A stretch of 64,000 nucleotides of DNA from Symsagittifera roscoffensis. Its lineage: Eukaryota; Xenacoelomorpha; Acoela; Convolutidae. Location of the stretch: positions 37,456,686-37,520,685 of the forward strand of contig NC_087067.1 in assembly GCF_963678635.1 (NCBI RefSeq). The letters run 5' to 3'. The translations under genes were made by a program, and so were the position numbers. Shown here one piece after another: positions 33,501 to 48,500 of this stretch; position 1 is the first letter of the stretch, and each line of letters starts with the position of its first letter. Under the pieces are notes generated by a model. The model ran no database searches. It was not told the origin of the DNA and saw nothing but the letters and a program-made list of their open reading frames with translations.

Positions 33501-36500
33501 TTCAATCAAAAGTAGTCAGAGCTGGGAAACATCGGGTCGAAAAAATAGCCAAATTAAACAACCAAAATATATGAAAAAAAATGTTGAGAGTTTCAGGCTT
33601 TCAACCTAAAGCAAGCAAGAAAAACCAAACGAATAAAATCTGGTTTTAACAAAAACACGACAGAGAAAACCATCCATTCAAAACTGAGCGTCAAGATTTG
33701 GTCGTTTGAAGATCAGATGCTAACTAGTTGTAATCAAAATGAGTCAGAGAGCTGGGAGAATCATCACGTTAAATAGAAAAGTATCAAAAAACCAGCTTTT
33801 ATGATCCGAAATATGAAATGAGACATTTACAACATGGTGAACAATTGATGATACCCTTAAAAAAACGCTTAAAAAATACTTTAAATTGCAACTACTCAAA
33901 GAACTGAAAGAATTGGTATTGAGAGCAGATAAACTTAGCATTGGATCCAAACAGTTAACCAATAAAACAGAAATTGAAAAAACCTAAAATCTGATAGAAA
34001 CGTTTTAATCGAAAATGGTCACAAAGCTGGGAGAATCATCATCGAGAAATAAAGTCAAATTAAACACCAAACATAATTGATGAAATCAGATGCTAAATAG
34101 TTGTAATCGAAAAAATTTAGAGAGCTGGGAGAATCATCACGGAAAACAGAAAAAACTAAGAAAAGCGTTTCAGACTTCTAAAGCATGAAAATAAACATAT
34201 AAAACTGACGATGAGTAAGTCATATTAGCATTTACTTTTTCAGCTAAAAATTTCACAGAAAATCATATTCAATTTTATTTATTCAAAAAACAGAAAGAAT
34301 TGTTATGAAAAACGGAACAACTGAACAATAGAACAAAATAGTTAACCAGCAAAAAATAATGAAGGTAATGAAAAAAAAATCCTAAATCAGATTCAAACTA
34401 GTTATAATCAAATTTAATCAGACAGCTGGGAGAATTATTACGGAAAACATCAGAATATAAAAATAAAAAATGAACCATTTGAAACTGAACGTCAAGATTT
34501 GGTCGTTTAAATATCAGATACTACCTAGTTGTAATCAAAAATATTCAGAGAGCTGGGAAAATCATCACAGAAAACAGACAAAATTCAGAAAAGCGTTTTA
34601 AAATTCTAAAGCATGAAATTAAACATGGAAATCACAATGAGTAAGTCAAATTACCATTACCTTACTCAGCTAAAAATTTCACAGAAAAATTATACTCAAA
34701 TTCATTTACTCAAAAAACAAAGATTGGTTCTGAAAAACGTACAACTGAACAATAGAACAAAATAGTTAATCACCAAAAAATATTGATAATCAAAAAAAAA
34801 ATCTAAAATCAGATTCAAACTAGTTATAATCAAATTTAGTCAGAGAGCTGGGAGACTCATCACGGAAAACACACAAAACTCAGAAAAGCGTTTCATACTT
34901 CTAAAGCATGAAATTAAACCTAAAAAACTCACGATAAGTGAGTCATATTCCCATTAAGTTCAAAAGCTAAAAATTTCACAGAAAAACAAATTCAAATTTA
35001 TTTACTCAAAAAACAGTAAGACTTGTTGTAAAAAACGGAACAACTGAACAACAGAACAAAATAATTAATCACCAGAAATATTGAAACAAATGAAAAAATC
35101 TAAAATCAGATCCAAACTAGTTATAATCAAATTTAGTCAGAGAGCTGGGAAAGTCATCACGGCTAAAAATCGAAATCAATTTAAGCAATCAAACCAATAA
35201 AAAACAACGAAAAAGCTGTAGGACATCAACTTAGCAGAAGCAGGCAACCAAAAACAAAAACGAAAAAAAATATTCAGAGAGCTGGGAGAATCATCACGGA
35301 AAACAGACAAAACTCAGAAAAGCAATTCATACTTCTACAGCCTGAAATTAAACTTATAAAACTCACCATGAGTAAGTCATATTACAATTAACTTACTGAG
35401 CTAAAAACTTCACAGAAAATCATATTCGATTTCATTTATTCAAAAAACAAAGACTTGCTATGAAAAACGGGAAATCTGAACAATAGAATAAAATAGTTAA
35501 TCACCAAAAAATATTGATAATGAAAAAAAAATCTAAAATCAGATTCAATCTAGTTATAATCAAATTAAGTCAGAGAGCTGGGAGAGTCATCACGGAAAAC
35601 ACACAAAACTCAGAAAAGCGTTTCATACTTCTAAAGCATGAAATTAATTTTTAAACTCACGATGAGTAAGTCAGATTACAATTAACTTAATAAGCTAACA
35701 ATTTCACAGAAAAAATATATTCAATTTCATTTACTCAAAAAACAAAGACTTGTTATGAAAAACGGAACAACTGAACAATAGAACAAAATAGTTAATCACG
35801 GAAATATTGAAACACATGAAAAAAATTTGAAATCAGTTTGAAACTAGTTATAATCAAATTTAGTCAGAGAGCTGGGAGAATCATCACGGAAAACAGACAA
35901 AACTCAGAAAAGCATTTCATACTTCTACAGCATGAAATTAAACTTAGAAAACTCACCATGAGTAAGTCATATTACAATTAATTTACTGAGCTATAAATTT
36001 CACAGAAAATCATATTCGATTTCATTTACTCAAAAACAAAGACTTGCTATGAAAAACGGGACAACTGAACAATAGAACAAAATAGTTAATCACCAAAAAA
36101 TATTGATAATCAAAAAAAAATCTAAAATCAGATTCAAACTAGTTATAATCAAATTTAGTCAGAGAGCTGGGAGACTCATCACGGAAAACACACAAAACTC
36201 AGAAAAGCGTTTCATACTTCTAAAGCATGAAATTAAACCTAAAAAACTCACGATAAGTGAGTCATATTCCCATTAAGTTCAAAAGCTAAAAATTTCACAG
36301 AAAAACAAATTCAAATTTATTTACTCAAAAAACAGTAAGACTTGTTGTAAAAAACGGAACAACTGAACAACAGAACAAAATAATTAATCACCAGAAATAT
36401 TGAAACAAATGAAAAAATCTAAAATCAGATCCAAACTAGTTATAATCAAATTTAGTCAGAGAGCTGGGAAAGTCATCACGGCTAAAAATCGAAATCAATT

Positions 36501-39500
36501 TAAGCAATCAAACCAATAAAAAACAACGAAAAAGCTGTAGGACATCAAATTAGCAGAAGCAGGCAACCAAAAACAAAAACGAAAAAAAATATTCAGAGAG
36601 CTGGGAGAATCATCACGGAAAACAGACAAAACTCAGAAAAGCAATTCATACTTCTACAGCCTGAAATTAAACTTATAAAACTCACCATGAGTAAGTCATA
36701 TTACAATTAACTTACTGAGCTAAAAACTTCACAGAAAATCATATTCGATTTCATTTACTCAAAAAACAAAGACTTGCTATGAAAAACGGGACATCTGAAC
36801 AATAGAATAAAATAGTTAATCACCAAAAAAAATTGATAATGAAAAAAAAAATCTAAAATCAGATTCAATCTAGTTATAATCAAATTAAGTCAGAGAGCTG
36901 GGAGAGTCTTCACGGAAAACACACAAAACTCAGAAAAGCGTTTCATACTTCTAAAGCATGAAATTAATTTTTAAACTCACGATGAGTAAGTCAGATTACA
37001 ATTAACTTAATAAGCTAACAATTTCACAGAAAAAATATATTCAATTTCATTTACTCAAAAAACAAAGACTTGTTATGAAAAACGGAACAACTGAACAATA
37101 GAACAAAATAGTTAATCACGGAAATATTGAAACACATGAAAAAAATTTGAAATCAGTTTGAAACTAGTTATAATCAAATTTAGTCAGAGAGCTGGGAGAA
37201 TCATCACGGAAAACAGACAAAACTCAGAAAAGCATTTCATACTTCTACAGCATGAAATTAAACTTAGAAAACTCACCATGAGTAAGTCATATTACAATTA
37301 ATTTACTGAGCTATAAATTTCACAGAAAATCATATTCGATTTCATTTACTCAAAAACAAAGACTTGCTATGAAAAACGGGACAACTGAACAATAGAACAA
37401 AATAGTTAATCGCCAAAAAAAATTGATAATGAAAAAAAAAATCTAAAATCAGATTCAAACTAGTTATAATCAAATTAAGTCAGAGAGCTGGGAGAGTCAT
37501 CACGGAAAACACACAAAACTCAGAAAAGCGTTTCATACTTCTGAAGCATGAAATTAAACTTATAAAACTCACGATGAGTAAGTCATACTACAATTAACTT
37601 ACTAAGCTAAAAATTTCACAGAAAAAATATATTCAATTTAATTTACTCAAAAACAAAGACTTGCTATGAAAAACGGGACAACTGAACAATAGAACAAAAT
37701 AGTTAATCACCAGAAATATTGAAACACATGAAAAAAATCTGAAATCAGTTTCAAACTAGTTATAATCAAATTTAGTCAGAGAGCTGGGAGAATCATCAGG
37801 GAAACAGACAAAACTCTGAAAAGCATTTCATTTTTCTACAGCATGAAATTAAACTTATAAAACTCACCATGAGTAAGTCATATTACAAATAACTTACTGA
37901 GCTAAAAATTTCGCGGGAAATCATTATCGATTTCATTTACTCAAAAAGCAGAAAGAGTTGTTATGAAAAACGGGACAACTGCACAATAGAACAAAATAGT
38001 TCATCACCAAAAAAATTGAAATAAATGAAAAAAATCAAAATCAGATTCAAACTAGTTATAATCAAATTTAGTCAGAGAGCTGGGAGAATCATCACGGAAA
38101 ACAGACAAAACTCAGGAAAGCGTTTCATACTTCTAAAACATGAAATTGAACTTAAAAAACTCACGATAAGTAAGTCATATTACCATTAAGTTCAAAAGCA
38201 AAAATTTCACAGAAAATCATAATCAATTTTATTTACCCAAAAAACTGAAAGACTTGTTGTGAAAAACGGAACAACTGAACAACAGAACAAAATAGTTAAT
38301 CACCAGAAATATTGAAACAAATGAAAAAATCTAAAATCAGATCCAAACTAGTTATAATCAAATTTAGTCAGAGAGCTGGGAAAGTCATCACGGCTAAAAA
38401 TCGAAATCAATTTAAGCAATCAAACCAATAAAAAACAACAAAAAAGCTGTAGGACATCAACTTAGCAGAAGCAGGCAACCAAAAACAAACCAACGAAAAA
38501 AACATTTAGAGAGCTGGAAGAATCATCACGGAAAACAGACAAAACTCAGAAAAGCAATTCATACTTCTACAGCCTGAAATTAAACTTACAAAACTCACCA
38601 TGAGTAAGTCATATTACAATTAACTTACTGAGCTAAAAATTTCACAGAAAATCATATTCGATTTCAATTACTCAAAAAACAAAGACTTAAATCAGATTCA
38701 AACTAGTTATAATCAAATTAAGTCAGAGAGCTGGGAGAGTCATCACGGAAAACACACAAAACTCAGAAAAACGTTTCATACTTCTGAAGCATGAAATTAA
38801 ACTTATAAAACTCACGATGAGTAAGTCATATGACAATTTAACTTACTAAGCTAAAAATTTCACAGAAAAAATATATTCAATTTAATTTACTCAAAAACAA
38901 AGACTTGCTATGAAAAACGGGACAACTGAACAAAAGAACAAAATAGTTAATCGCCAAAAAATATTGATAATGAAAAAAAATCTAAAATCAGATTCAAACT
39001 AGTTATAATCAAATTAAGTCAGAGAGCTGGGAGAGTCATCAAGGAAAACACACAAAACTCAGAAAAGCGTTTCATACTTCTAAAGCATGAAATTAAACTT
39101 ATAAAACTCACGATGACTAAGTCATATTACAATTAACTTACTGAGCTAAAAATTTCACAGAAAATCATATTCGATTTCAATTACTCAAAAAACAAAGACT
39201 TGCTATGAAAAACGGGACAACTGAACAATAGAACAAAATAGTTAATCGCCAAAAAATATTGATAATGAAAAAAAATTTTAAATCAGATTCAAACTAGTTA
39301 TAATCAAATTAAGTCAGAGAGCTGGGAGAGTCATCACGGAAAACACACAAAACTCAGAAAAACGTTTCATACTTCTGAAGCATGAAATTAAACTTATAAA
39401 ACTCACGATGAGTAAGTCATATGACAATTTAACTTACTAAGCTAAAAATTTCACAGAAAAAATATATTCAATTTAATTTACTCAAAAACAAAGACTTGCT

Positions 39501-42500
39501 ATGAAAAACGGGACAACTGAACAAAAGAACAAAATAGTTAATCGCCAAAAAATATTGATAATGAAAAAAAATCTAAAATCAGATTCAAACTAGTTATAAT
39601 CAAATTAAGTCAGAGAGTTGGGAGAGTCATCAAGGAAAACACACAAAACTCAGAAAAGCGTTTCATACTTCTAAAGCATGAAATTAAACTTATAAAACTC
39701 ACGATGACTAAATTATATTACAATTAACTTACTAAGCTAAAAATTTCACAGAAAAAATACATTCAATTTAATTTACTCAAAAAACAAAGACTTGTTATGA
39801 AAAACGGGACAACTGAACAATAGAACAAAATAGTTAATCACCAGAAATATTGAAACACATGAAAAAAATCTGAAATCAGTTTCAAACTAGTTATAATCAA
39901 ATTTAGTCAGAGAGCTGGGAGAATCATCAGGGAAACAGACAAAACTCAGAAAAGCATTTCATAATTCTACAGCATGAAATTAAACTTATAAAACTCACCA
40001 TGAGTAAGTCATATTACAATTAACTTATTGAACTAAAAATTTCACAGAAAATCATTATCAATTTCATTTACTCAAAAAACAGAAAGAGTTGTTATGAAAA
40101 ACGGGACAACTGCACAATAGAACAATAGTTAATCACCAAAAAAAATTGAAATAAATGAAAAAAAATCTAAAATCAGATTCAAACTAGTTATAATCAAATT
40201 TAGTCAGAGAGCTGGGAGAATCATCACGGAAAACAGACAAAACTCAGGAAAGCGTTTCATACTTCTAAAGCATGAAATTGAACTTAAAAAACTCACGATA
40301 AGTAAGTCATATTACCACTTTAGTTCAAAAGCGAAAATTTCACAGAAAATCATAATCAATTTTATTTACTCAAAAAACTGAAAGACTTGTTGTGAAAAAC
40401 GGAACAACTGAACAACAGAACAAAATAGTTAATCACCAGAAATATTGAAACAAATGAAAAAATCTAAAATCGGATCCAAACTAGTTATAATCAAATTTAG
40501 TCAGAGAGCTGGGAAAGTCATCACGGCTAAAAATCGAAATCAATTTAAGCAATCAAACCAATAAAAAACAACGAAAAAGCTGTAGGACAGCAACTTAGCA
40601 GAAGCAGGCAACCAAAAACAAACAAACGAAAAAAGAACAATTAGAGAGCTGGAAGAATCATCACGGAAAACAGACAAAACTCAGAAAAGCAATTCATACT
40701 TCTACAGCCTGAAATTAAACTTATAAAACTCACCATGAGTAAGTCATATTACAATTAACTTACTGAGCTAAAAATTTCACAGAAAATCATATTCGATTTC
40801 ATTTACTCAAAAAACAAAGACTTGCTATGAAAAACGGGACATCTGAACAATAGAACAAAATAGTTAATCACCAAAAAATATTGATAATGAAAAAAAAATC
40901 TAAAATCAGATTCAATCTAGTTATAATCAAATTAAGTCAGAGAGCTGGGAGAGTCATCACGGAAAACACACAAAACTCAGAAAAGCGTTTCATACTTCTA
41001 AAGCATGAAATTAATTTTTAAACTCACGATGAGTAAGTCAGATTACAGTTAACTTAATAAGCTAAAAATTTCACAGAAAAAATATATTCAATTTCATTTA
41101 CTCAAAAAAGAAAGACTTGTTATGAAAAACGGAACAACTGAACAATAGAACAAAATAGTTAATCACGGAAATATTGATACACATGAAAAAAAGTTTGAAA
41201 TCAGTTTGAAACTAGTTATAATCAAATTTAGTCAGAGAGCTGGGAGAATCATCAGGGAAACAGAAAAAACTCAGAAAAGCATTTCATATTTCTACAGCAT
41301 GAAATTAAACTTATAAAACTCACGATGAGTAAGTCATATTACAATTAACTTACTAAGCTAAAATTTTCTTAGAAAAAATATATTCAATTTCATTTACTCA
41401 AAAAACAAAGACTTGTTATGAAAAACGGGACAACTGAACAATAGAAGAAAATAGTTAATCACCAAAAAAAATTGATAATGAAAAAAAAATCTAAAATCAG
41501 ATTCAAACTAGTTATCATCAAATTTAGTCAGAGAGCTGGGAGACTCATCAACGAAAACACACAAAACTCAGAAAGGCGTTTCATACTTCTAAAGCATGAA
41601 ATTAAACGTAAAAAACTCACGATAATTAAGTCATATTACATTAAGTTCATAAGCTAAAAATTTCACAGAAAGTCATATTCAATTTTAGTTACTCAAACAA
41701 CAGAAAGACTTGTTATGAAAAACGGAACAATAGACCAAAAAAAATTAATCACCAGAAATATTGAAACAAAAGAAAAAATCTAAAATCAGATCCAAACTAG
41801 TTATAATCAAATCTAGTCAGAGCTGGGAAAGTCATCACGGCAAAAAGTCGAAATCAATTTAAGCAATCAAACAAAAAAACAACGAAAAAACTGTAGGACA
41901 TCAACTTACCATTAACTTACTCAGCTGAAAATTGCACAGAAAATCATATTCAATTATATTTGCTCAAAAAAACAGAAAGACTTGTTGAGAAAAACGGAAC
42001 AACTGAACAATAGAACAAAATAGTTCATCACCAAAAAATATTGAAACAAATGAAAAAATCTAAAATCAGTTTCAACTAGTTATAATCAAATTTAGTCAGA
42101 GAGCTGGGAGAATCATCACGGAAAACATACAAAACTCAGAAAAGCCATTCATGCTTCTAAAGCATGAAATTAAACAAATAAAACTCACGATAATTAAGTC
42201 ATTTTACCATTAAGTTCAGAAGCTAAAAATTTCACAGAAAATCATATTCATTTTTGTTTACTCAAAAAACAGAAAGACTTGTTATGAAAAACGGAACAAC
42301 TGAACAATAGAACAAAATAGTTAACCAGCAAAAAATATTGATTATGAAAAAAAAATCTAAAATCAGATTCAAACTAGTTATAATCAAATTTAGTCAGAGA
42401 GCTGGGAGAGTCATCACGGAAAACACACAAAACTCAGAAAAGCGTTTCATACTTCTAAAGCATGAAACTAAACAAATAAAACTCACCATAAATAGGTCAA

Positions 42501-45500
42501 ATTACCATGAAACTCAAAAAATAAAAATTTCACAAAAATCATATTCAATTTTATTTACTCAAAAAAAAGAAAGACTTGTTATGAAAAATGGAACAACTGA
42601 GCAATAGAAAAAAGTTTATCACCAAAAAATATTGAAACAAATGAAAAAATCTAAAATCAGATCCAAACTAGTTATAATCAAATTGAGTCAGAGAGCTGCG
42701 AAAGTCATCACGGCAAAAAATCGAAATCAATTTAAGCAATCAAACCAAAAAAAAACGAAAAAGCTGATGGACATCAACTTAGCAGAAGCAGGCAACCAAA
42801 AAAAAACAAACGAATAAAAGCTAGCTTCAACATAACACGACAAAAATGATTAATTCAAAACTGAAAGTCATCATTTGGTTGTTTAAATATCAGATACTAC
42901 CTAGTTGTAATCAAAACTATTCAGAGAGCTGGGAGAATCGACACGGAAAAAAGAGGAATATTGAAAACAGAGCGTTGATGCTTCTCAGCATGGAACTAGA
43001 CAATTATAACCAATGGTGATTAAGTGATAAAACCATTAGTTTACACAGCTTAAAAACAGATAAAAATCTTTGAATTTACAATTACTCGAAGAGCTGGAAA
43101 ATTTGTTATTGAAGATAGAAAATTGAACAAAGCATCCAAACAGTTAAGTTAATCACCAAAACAAGAATTGAAAAAAAAAAACCCGAGAATCCGATAAACC
43201 AGTTTCAATCAAAAGTATTCAGAGAGCTGGGAGAATAATCGGGTAGTGAAAATAGCCAAATTCACAAAAAGAATGGTAACAGCTTCAGGCTTTCAACTTA
43301 AAGCAAACAATCAAAATAAACAAATAAAAGCCGGCTTCAACAAAACATGACAGAGACAACCACTCATAACAAAACGTCATGATGCTAACTAGTTTTAATC
43401 AACAATATTCAGAGAGCTGGTAGAATCATCACAGAAAACAGACAAAACTCCGAAAGGCGTTTCATACTTCAAAAGCATGAAATTAAACCATTAAAACTCA
43501 CGATAAGTAAGTCTTATTACCATTAACTTACAAAGCTAAAAATTTCACAGAAAATCATATTCGATTTCATTTACTCAAAAACAAAGACTTGCTATGAAAA
43601 ACGGGACAACTGAACAATAGAACAAAATAGTTAATCGCCAAAAAACATTGATAATGAAAAAAAAAATCTAAAATCAGATTCAAACTAGTTATAATCAAAT
43701 TAAGTCAGAGAGCTGGGAGAGTCATCACGGAAAACACACAAAACTCAGAAAAGCGTTTCATACTTCTGAAGCATGAAATTAAACTTATAAAACTCACGAT
43801 GAGTAAGTCATATTACAATTAACTTACTAAGCTAAAAATTTCACAGAAAAAATATATTCAATTTAATTTACTCAAAAAACAAAGACGTTATGAAAATCGG
43901 GACAACTGAACAATAGAACAAAATAGTTAATCACCAGAAATATTGAAACACATGAAAAAAATCTGAAATCAGTTTCAAACTAGTTATAATCAAATTTAGT
44001 CAGAGAGCTGGGAGAATCATCAGGGAAACAGAAAAAACTCAGTAGAGCATTTCATGTTTCTACAGCATGAAATTAAACTTATAAAACTCACCATGAGTAA
44101 GTCATATTACAATTAACTTACTGAGCTAAAAATGTCACAGAAAATCATTATGGATTTCATTTACTCAAAAAACAAAGACTTGCTATGAAAAACGGGACAT
44201 CTGAACAATAAAACAAAATAGTTAATCACCAAAAAAATATTGATAATGAAAAAAAAATCTAAAATCACATTCAAACTAGTTGTAATCAAATTAAGTCAGA
44301 GAGCTGGGAGAGTCATCACGGAAAACACACAAAACTCAGAAAAGCGTTCCTTAATTCTAAAGCAAGAAATTAAACTTATAAAACTCACGATGAGTAAGTC
44401 ATATTGCAATTAACTTACTAAGCTAAAATTTTCTTAGAAAAAATATATTCAATTTCATTTACTCAAAAAACAAAGACTTGTTATGAAAAACGGGACAACT
44501 GAACAATAGAAGAAAATAGTTAATCACCAAAAAAAATTGATAATGAAAAAAAATCTAAAATCAGATTCAAACTAGTTATCATCAAATTTAGTCAGAGAGC
44601 TGGGAGACTCATCAACGAAAACACACAAAACTCAGAAAGGCGTTTCATACTTCTAAAGCATGAAATTAAACGTAAAAAACTCACGATAATTAAGTCATAT
44701 TACATTAAGTTCATAAGCTAAAAATTTCACAGAAAGTCATATTCAATTTTAGTTACTCAAACAACAGAAAGACTTGTTATGAAAAACGGAACAATAGACC
44801 AAAAAAATTAATCACCAGAAATATTGAAACAAATGAAAAAATCTAAAATCAGATCCAAACTAGTTATAATAAAATCTAGTCAGAGAGCTGGGAAAGTCAT
44901 CACGGCAAAAAGTCGAAATCAATTTAAGCAATCAAACAAAAAAACAACGAAAAAGCTGTAGGACATCAACTTACCAGAAGCAGGCAACCAAAAAAAACAA
45001 ACGAATAAAAATATTCAGAGAGTTGGGAGAAGCATCACAGAAAACAGACAAAACTCAGAAAAGCGTTTTATACTTCTTAAGCATGAAACTAAACATATAG
45101 AAATCACGATGAGTAAGTCAAATTACCATTAACTTACTCAGCTAAAAATTGCACAGAAAATCATATTCAATTATATTTGCTCAAAAAAACAGAAAGACTT
45201 GTTGAGAAAAACGGAACAACTGAACAATAGAACAAAATAGTTCATCACCAAAAAATATTGAAACAAATGAAAAAATCTAAAATCAGTTTCAACTAGTTAT
45301 AATCAAATTTAGTCAGAGAGCTGGGAGAATCATCACGGAAAACATACAAAACTCAGAAAAGCCATTCATGCTTCTAAAGCATGAAATTAAACAAATAAAA
45401 CTCACGATAATTAAGTCATATTACCATTAAGTTCAGAAGCTAAAAATTTCACAGAAAATCATATTCATTTTTATTTACTGAAAAAACAGAAAGACTTGTT

Positions 45501-48500
45501 ATGAAAAACGGAAAACTGAACAATAGAACAAAATAGTTAACCAACAAAAAATATTGATTATGAAAAAAAAATCTAAAATCAGATTCAATCTAGTTATAAT
45601 CAAATTTAGTCAGAGAGCTGGGAGAGCCATCACGGAAAACACACAAAACTCAGAAAAGCGTTTCATACTTCTAAAGCATGAAACTAAACAAATAATACTC
45701 ACCATAAATAGGTCAAATTACCATGAAGTTCAAAAAATAAAATTTCACAAAAATCATATTCAATTTTATTTACTCAAAAAAAAGAAAGACTTGTTATGAA
45801 AAACGGAACAACTGAGCAATAGAAGAAAGTTTATCACCAAAAAATATTGAAACAAATGAAAAAATCTAAAATCAGATCCAAACTAGTTATAATCAAATTG
45901 AGTCAGAGAGCTGCGAAAGTCATCAAGGAAAACACACAAAACTCAGAAAAGCGTTTCTTACTTCTAGAGCATGAAATTAAACTTATAAAACTCACGATGA
46001 GTAAGTCATATTACAATTAACTTACTAAGCTAAAATTTTCTTAGAAAAAATATATTCAATTTCATTTACTCAAAAAACAAAGACTTGTTATGAAAAACGG
46101 GACAACTGAACAATAGAAGAAAATAGTTAATCACCAAAAAAAATTGATAATGAAAAAAAAATCTAAAATCAGATTCAAACTAGTTATCATCAAATTAAGT
46201 CAGAGAGCTGGGAGACTCATCAACGAAAACACACAAAACTCAGAAAGGCGTTTCATACTTCTAAAGCATGAAATTAAACGTAAAAAACTCACGATAATTA
46301 AGTCATATTACATTAAGTTCATAAGCTAAAAATTTCACAGAAAGTCATATTCAATTTTAGTTACTCAAACAACAGAAAGACTTGTTATGAAAAACGGAAC
46401 AATAGACCAAAAAAATTAATCACCAGAAATATTGAAACAAATGAAAAAATCTAAAATCAGATCCAAACTAGTTATAATCAAATCTAGTCAGAGAGCTGGG
46501 AAAGTCATCACGGCAAAAAGTCGAAATCAATTCAAGCAATCAAACAAAAAAACAACGAAAAAGCTGTAGGACATCAACTTACCAGAAGCAGGCAACCAAA
46601 AAAAACAAACGAATAAAAATATTCAGAGAGTTGGGAGAAGCATCACAGAAAACAGACAAAACTCAGAAAAGCGTTTTATACTTCTTAAGCATGAAATTAA
46701 ACATATAGAAATCACGATGAGTAAGTCAAATTACCATTAACTTACTCAGCTAAAAATTGCACAGAAAATCATATTCAATTATATTTGCTCAAAAAAACAG
46801 AAAGACTTGTTGAGAAAAACGGAACAACTGAACAATAGAACAAAATAGTTCATCACCAAAAAATATTGAAACAAATGAAAAAATCTAAAATCGGTTTCGA
46901 CTAGTTATAATCAAATTTAGTCAGAGAGCTGGGAGAATCATCACGGAAAACATACAAAACTCAGAAAAGCCATTCATGCTTCTAAAGCATGAAATTAAAC
47001 AAATAAAACTCACGATAATTAAGTCATATTGACATTAAGTTCAGAAGCTAAAAATTTCACAGAAAATCATATTCATTTTTATTTACTCAAAAAACAGAAA
47101 GACTTGTTATGAAAAACGGAACAACTGAACAATAGAACAAAATAGTTAACCAACAAAAAATATTGATTATGAAAAAAAAATCTAAAATCAGATTCAAACT
47201 AGTTATAATCAAATTTAGTCAGAGAGCTGGGAGAGTCATCACGGAAAACACACAAAACTCAGAAAAGCGTTTCATACTTCTAAAGCATGAAACTAAACAA
47301 ATAATACTCACCATAAATAGGTCAAATTACCATGAAGTTTAAAAAATAAAAATTTCACAAAAATCATATTCAATTTTATTCACTCAAAAAAAAGAAAGAC
47401 TTGTTATGAAAAACGGAACAACTGAGCAATAGAAGAAAGTTTATCACCAAAAAATATTGAAACAAATGAAAAAATCTAAAATCAGATCCAAACTAGTTAT
47501 AATCAAATCTAGTCAGAGAGCTGGGAAAGTCATCACGGCAAAAAGTCGAAATCAATTTAAGCAATCAAACAAAAAAACAACGAAAAAGCTGTAGGACATC
47601 AACTTACCAGAAGCAGGCAACCAAAAAAAAACAAACGAATAAAAATATTCAGAGAGTTGGGAGAAGCATCACAGAAAACAGACAAAACTCAGAAAAGCGT
47701 TTTATACTTAAGCATGAAATTAAACATATAGAAATCACGATGAAGTCAAATTACCATTAACTTACTCAGCTAAAAAGTGCACAGAAAATCATATTCAATT
47801 ATATTTGCTCAAAAAAACAGAAAGACTTGTTGAGAAAAACGGAACAACTGAACAATAGAACAAAATAGTTCATCACCAAAAAATATTGAAACAAATGAAA
47901 AAATCTAAAATCAGTTTCAACTAGTTATAATCAAATTTAGTCAGAGAGCTGGGAGAATCATCACGGAAAACATACAAAACTCAGAAAAGCCATTCATGCT
48001 TCTAAAGCATGAAATTAAACAAATAAAACTCACGATAATTAAGTCATATTACCATTAAGTTCAGAAGCTAAAAATTTCACAGAAAATCATATTCATTTTT
48101 ATTTACTCAAAAAACAGAAAGACTTGTAATGAAAAACCGAACAACTGAACAATAGAACAAAATAGTTAACCAACAAAAAATATTGATTATGAAAAAAAAA
48201 TCTAAAATCAGATTCAAACTAGTTATAATCAAATTTAGTCAGAGAGCTGGGAGAGTCATCACGGAAAACACACAAAACTCAGAAAAGCGTTTCATACTTC
48301 TAAAGCATGAAACTAAACAAATAATACTCGCCATAAATAGGTCAAATTACGATGAAGTTCAAAAAATAAAAATTTCACAAAAATCATATTCAATTTTATT
48401 TACTCAAAAAAAAGAAAGACTTATTATGAAAAACGGAACAACTGAGCAATAGAAGAAAGTTTATCACCAAAAAATATTGAAACAAATGAAAAAATCTAAA

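Noticed and set aside
41472-48452. Recurring 61-89-codon frames (MIMKKKSKIRFKLVIIK...)
   Set aside because: They recur because the ~295-bp unit recurs. Indels between units break the frame freely and the peptide is just A-rich DNA translated. A test of synonymous versus nonsynonymous change among units would settle it.
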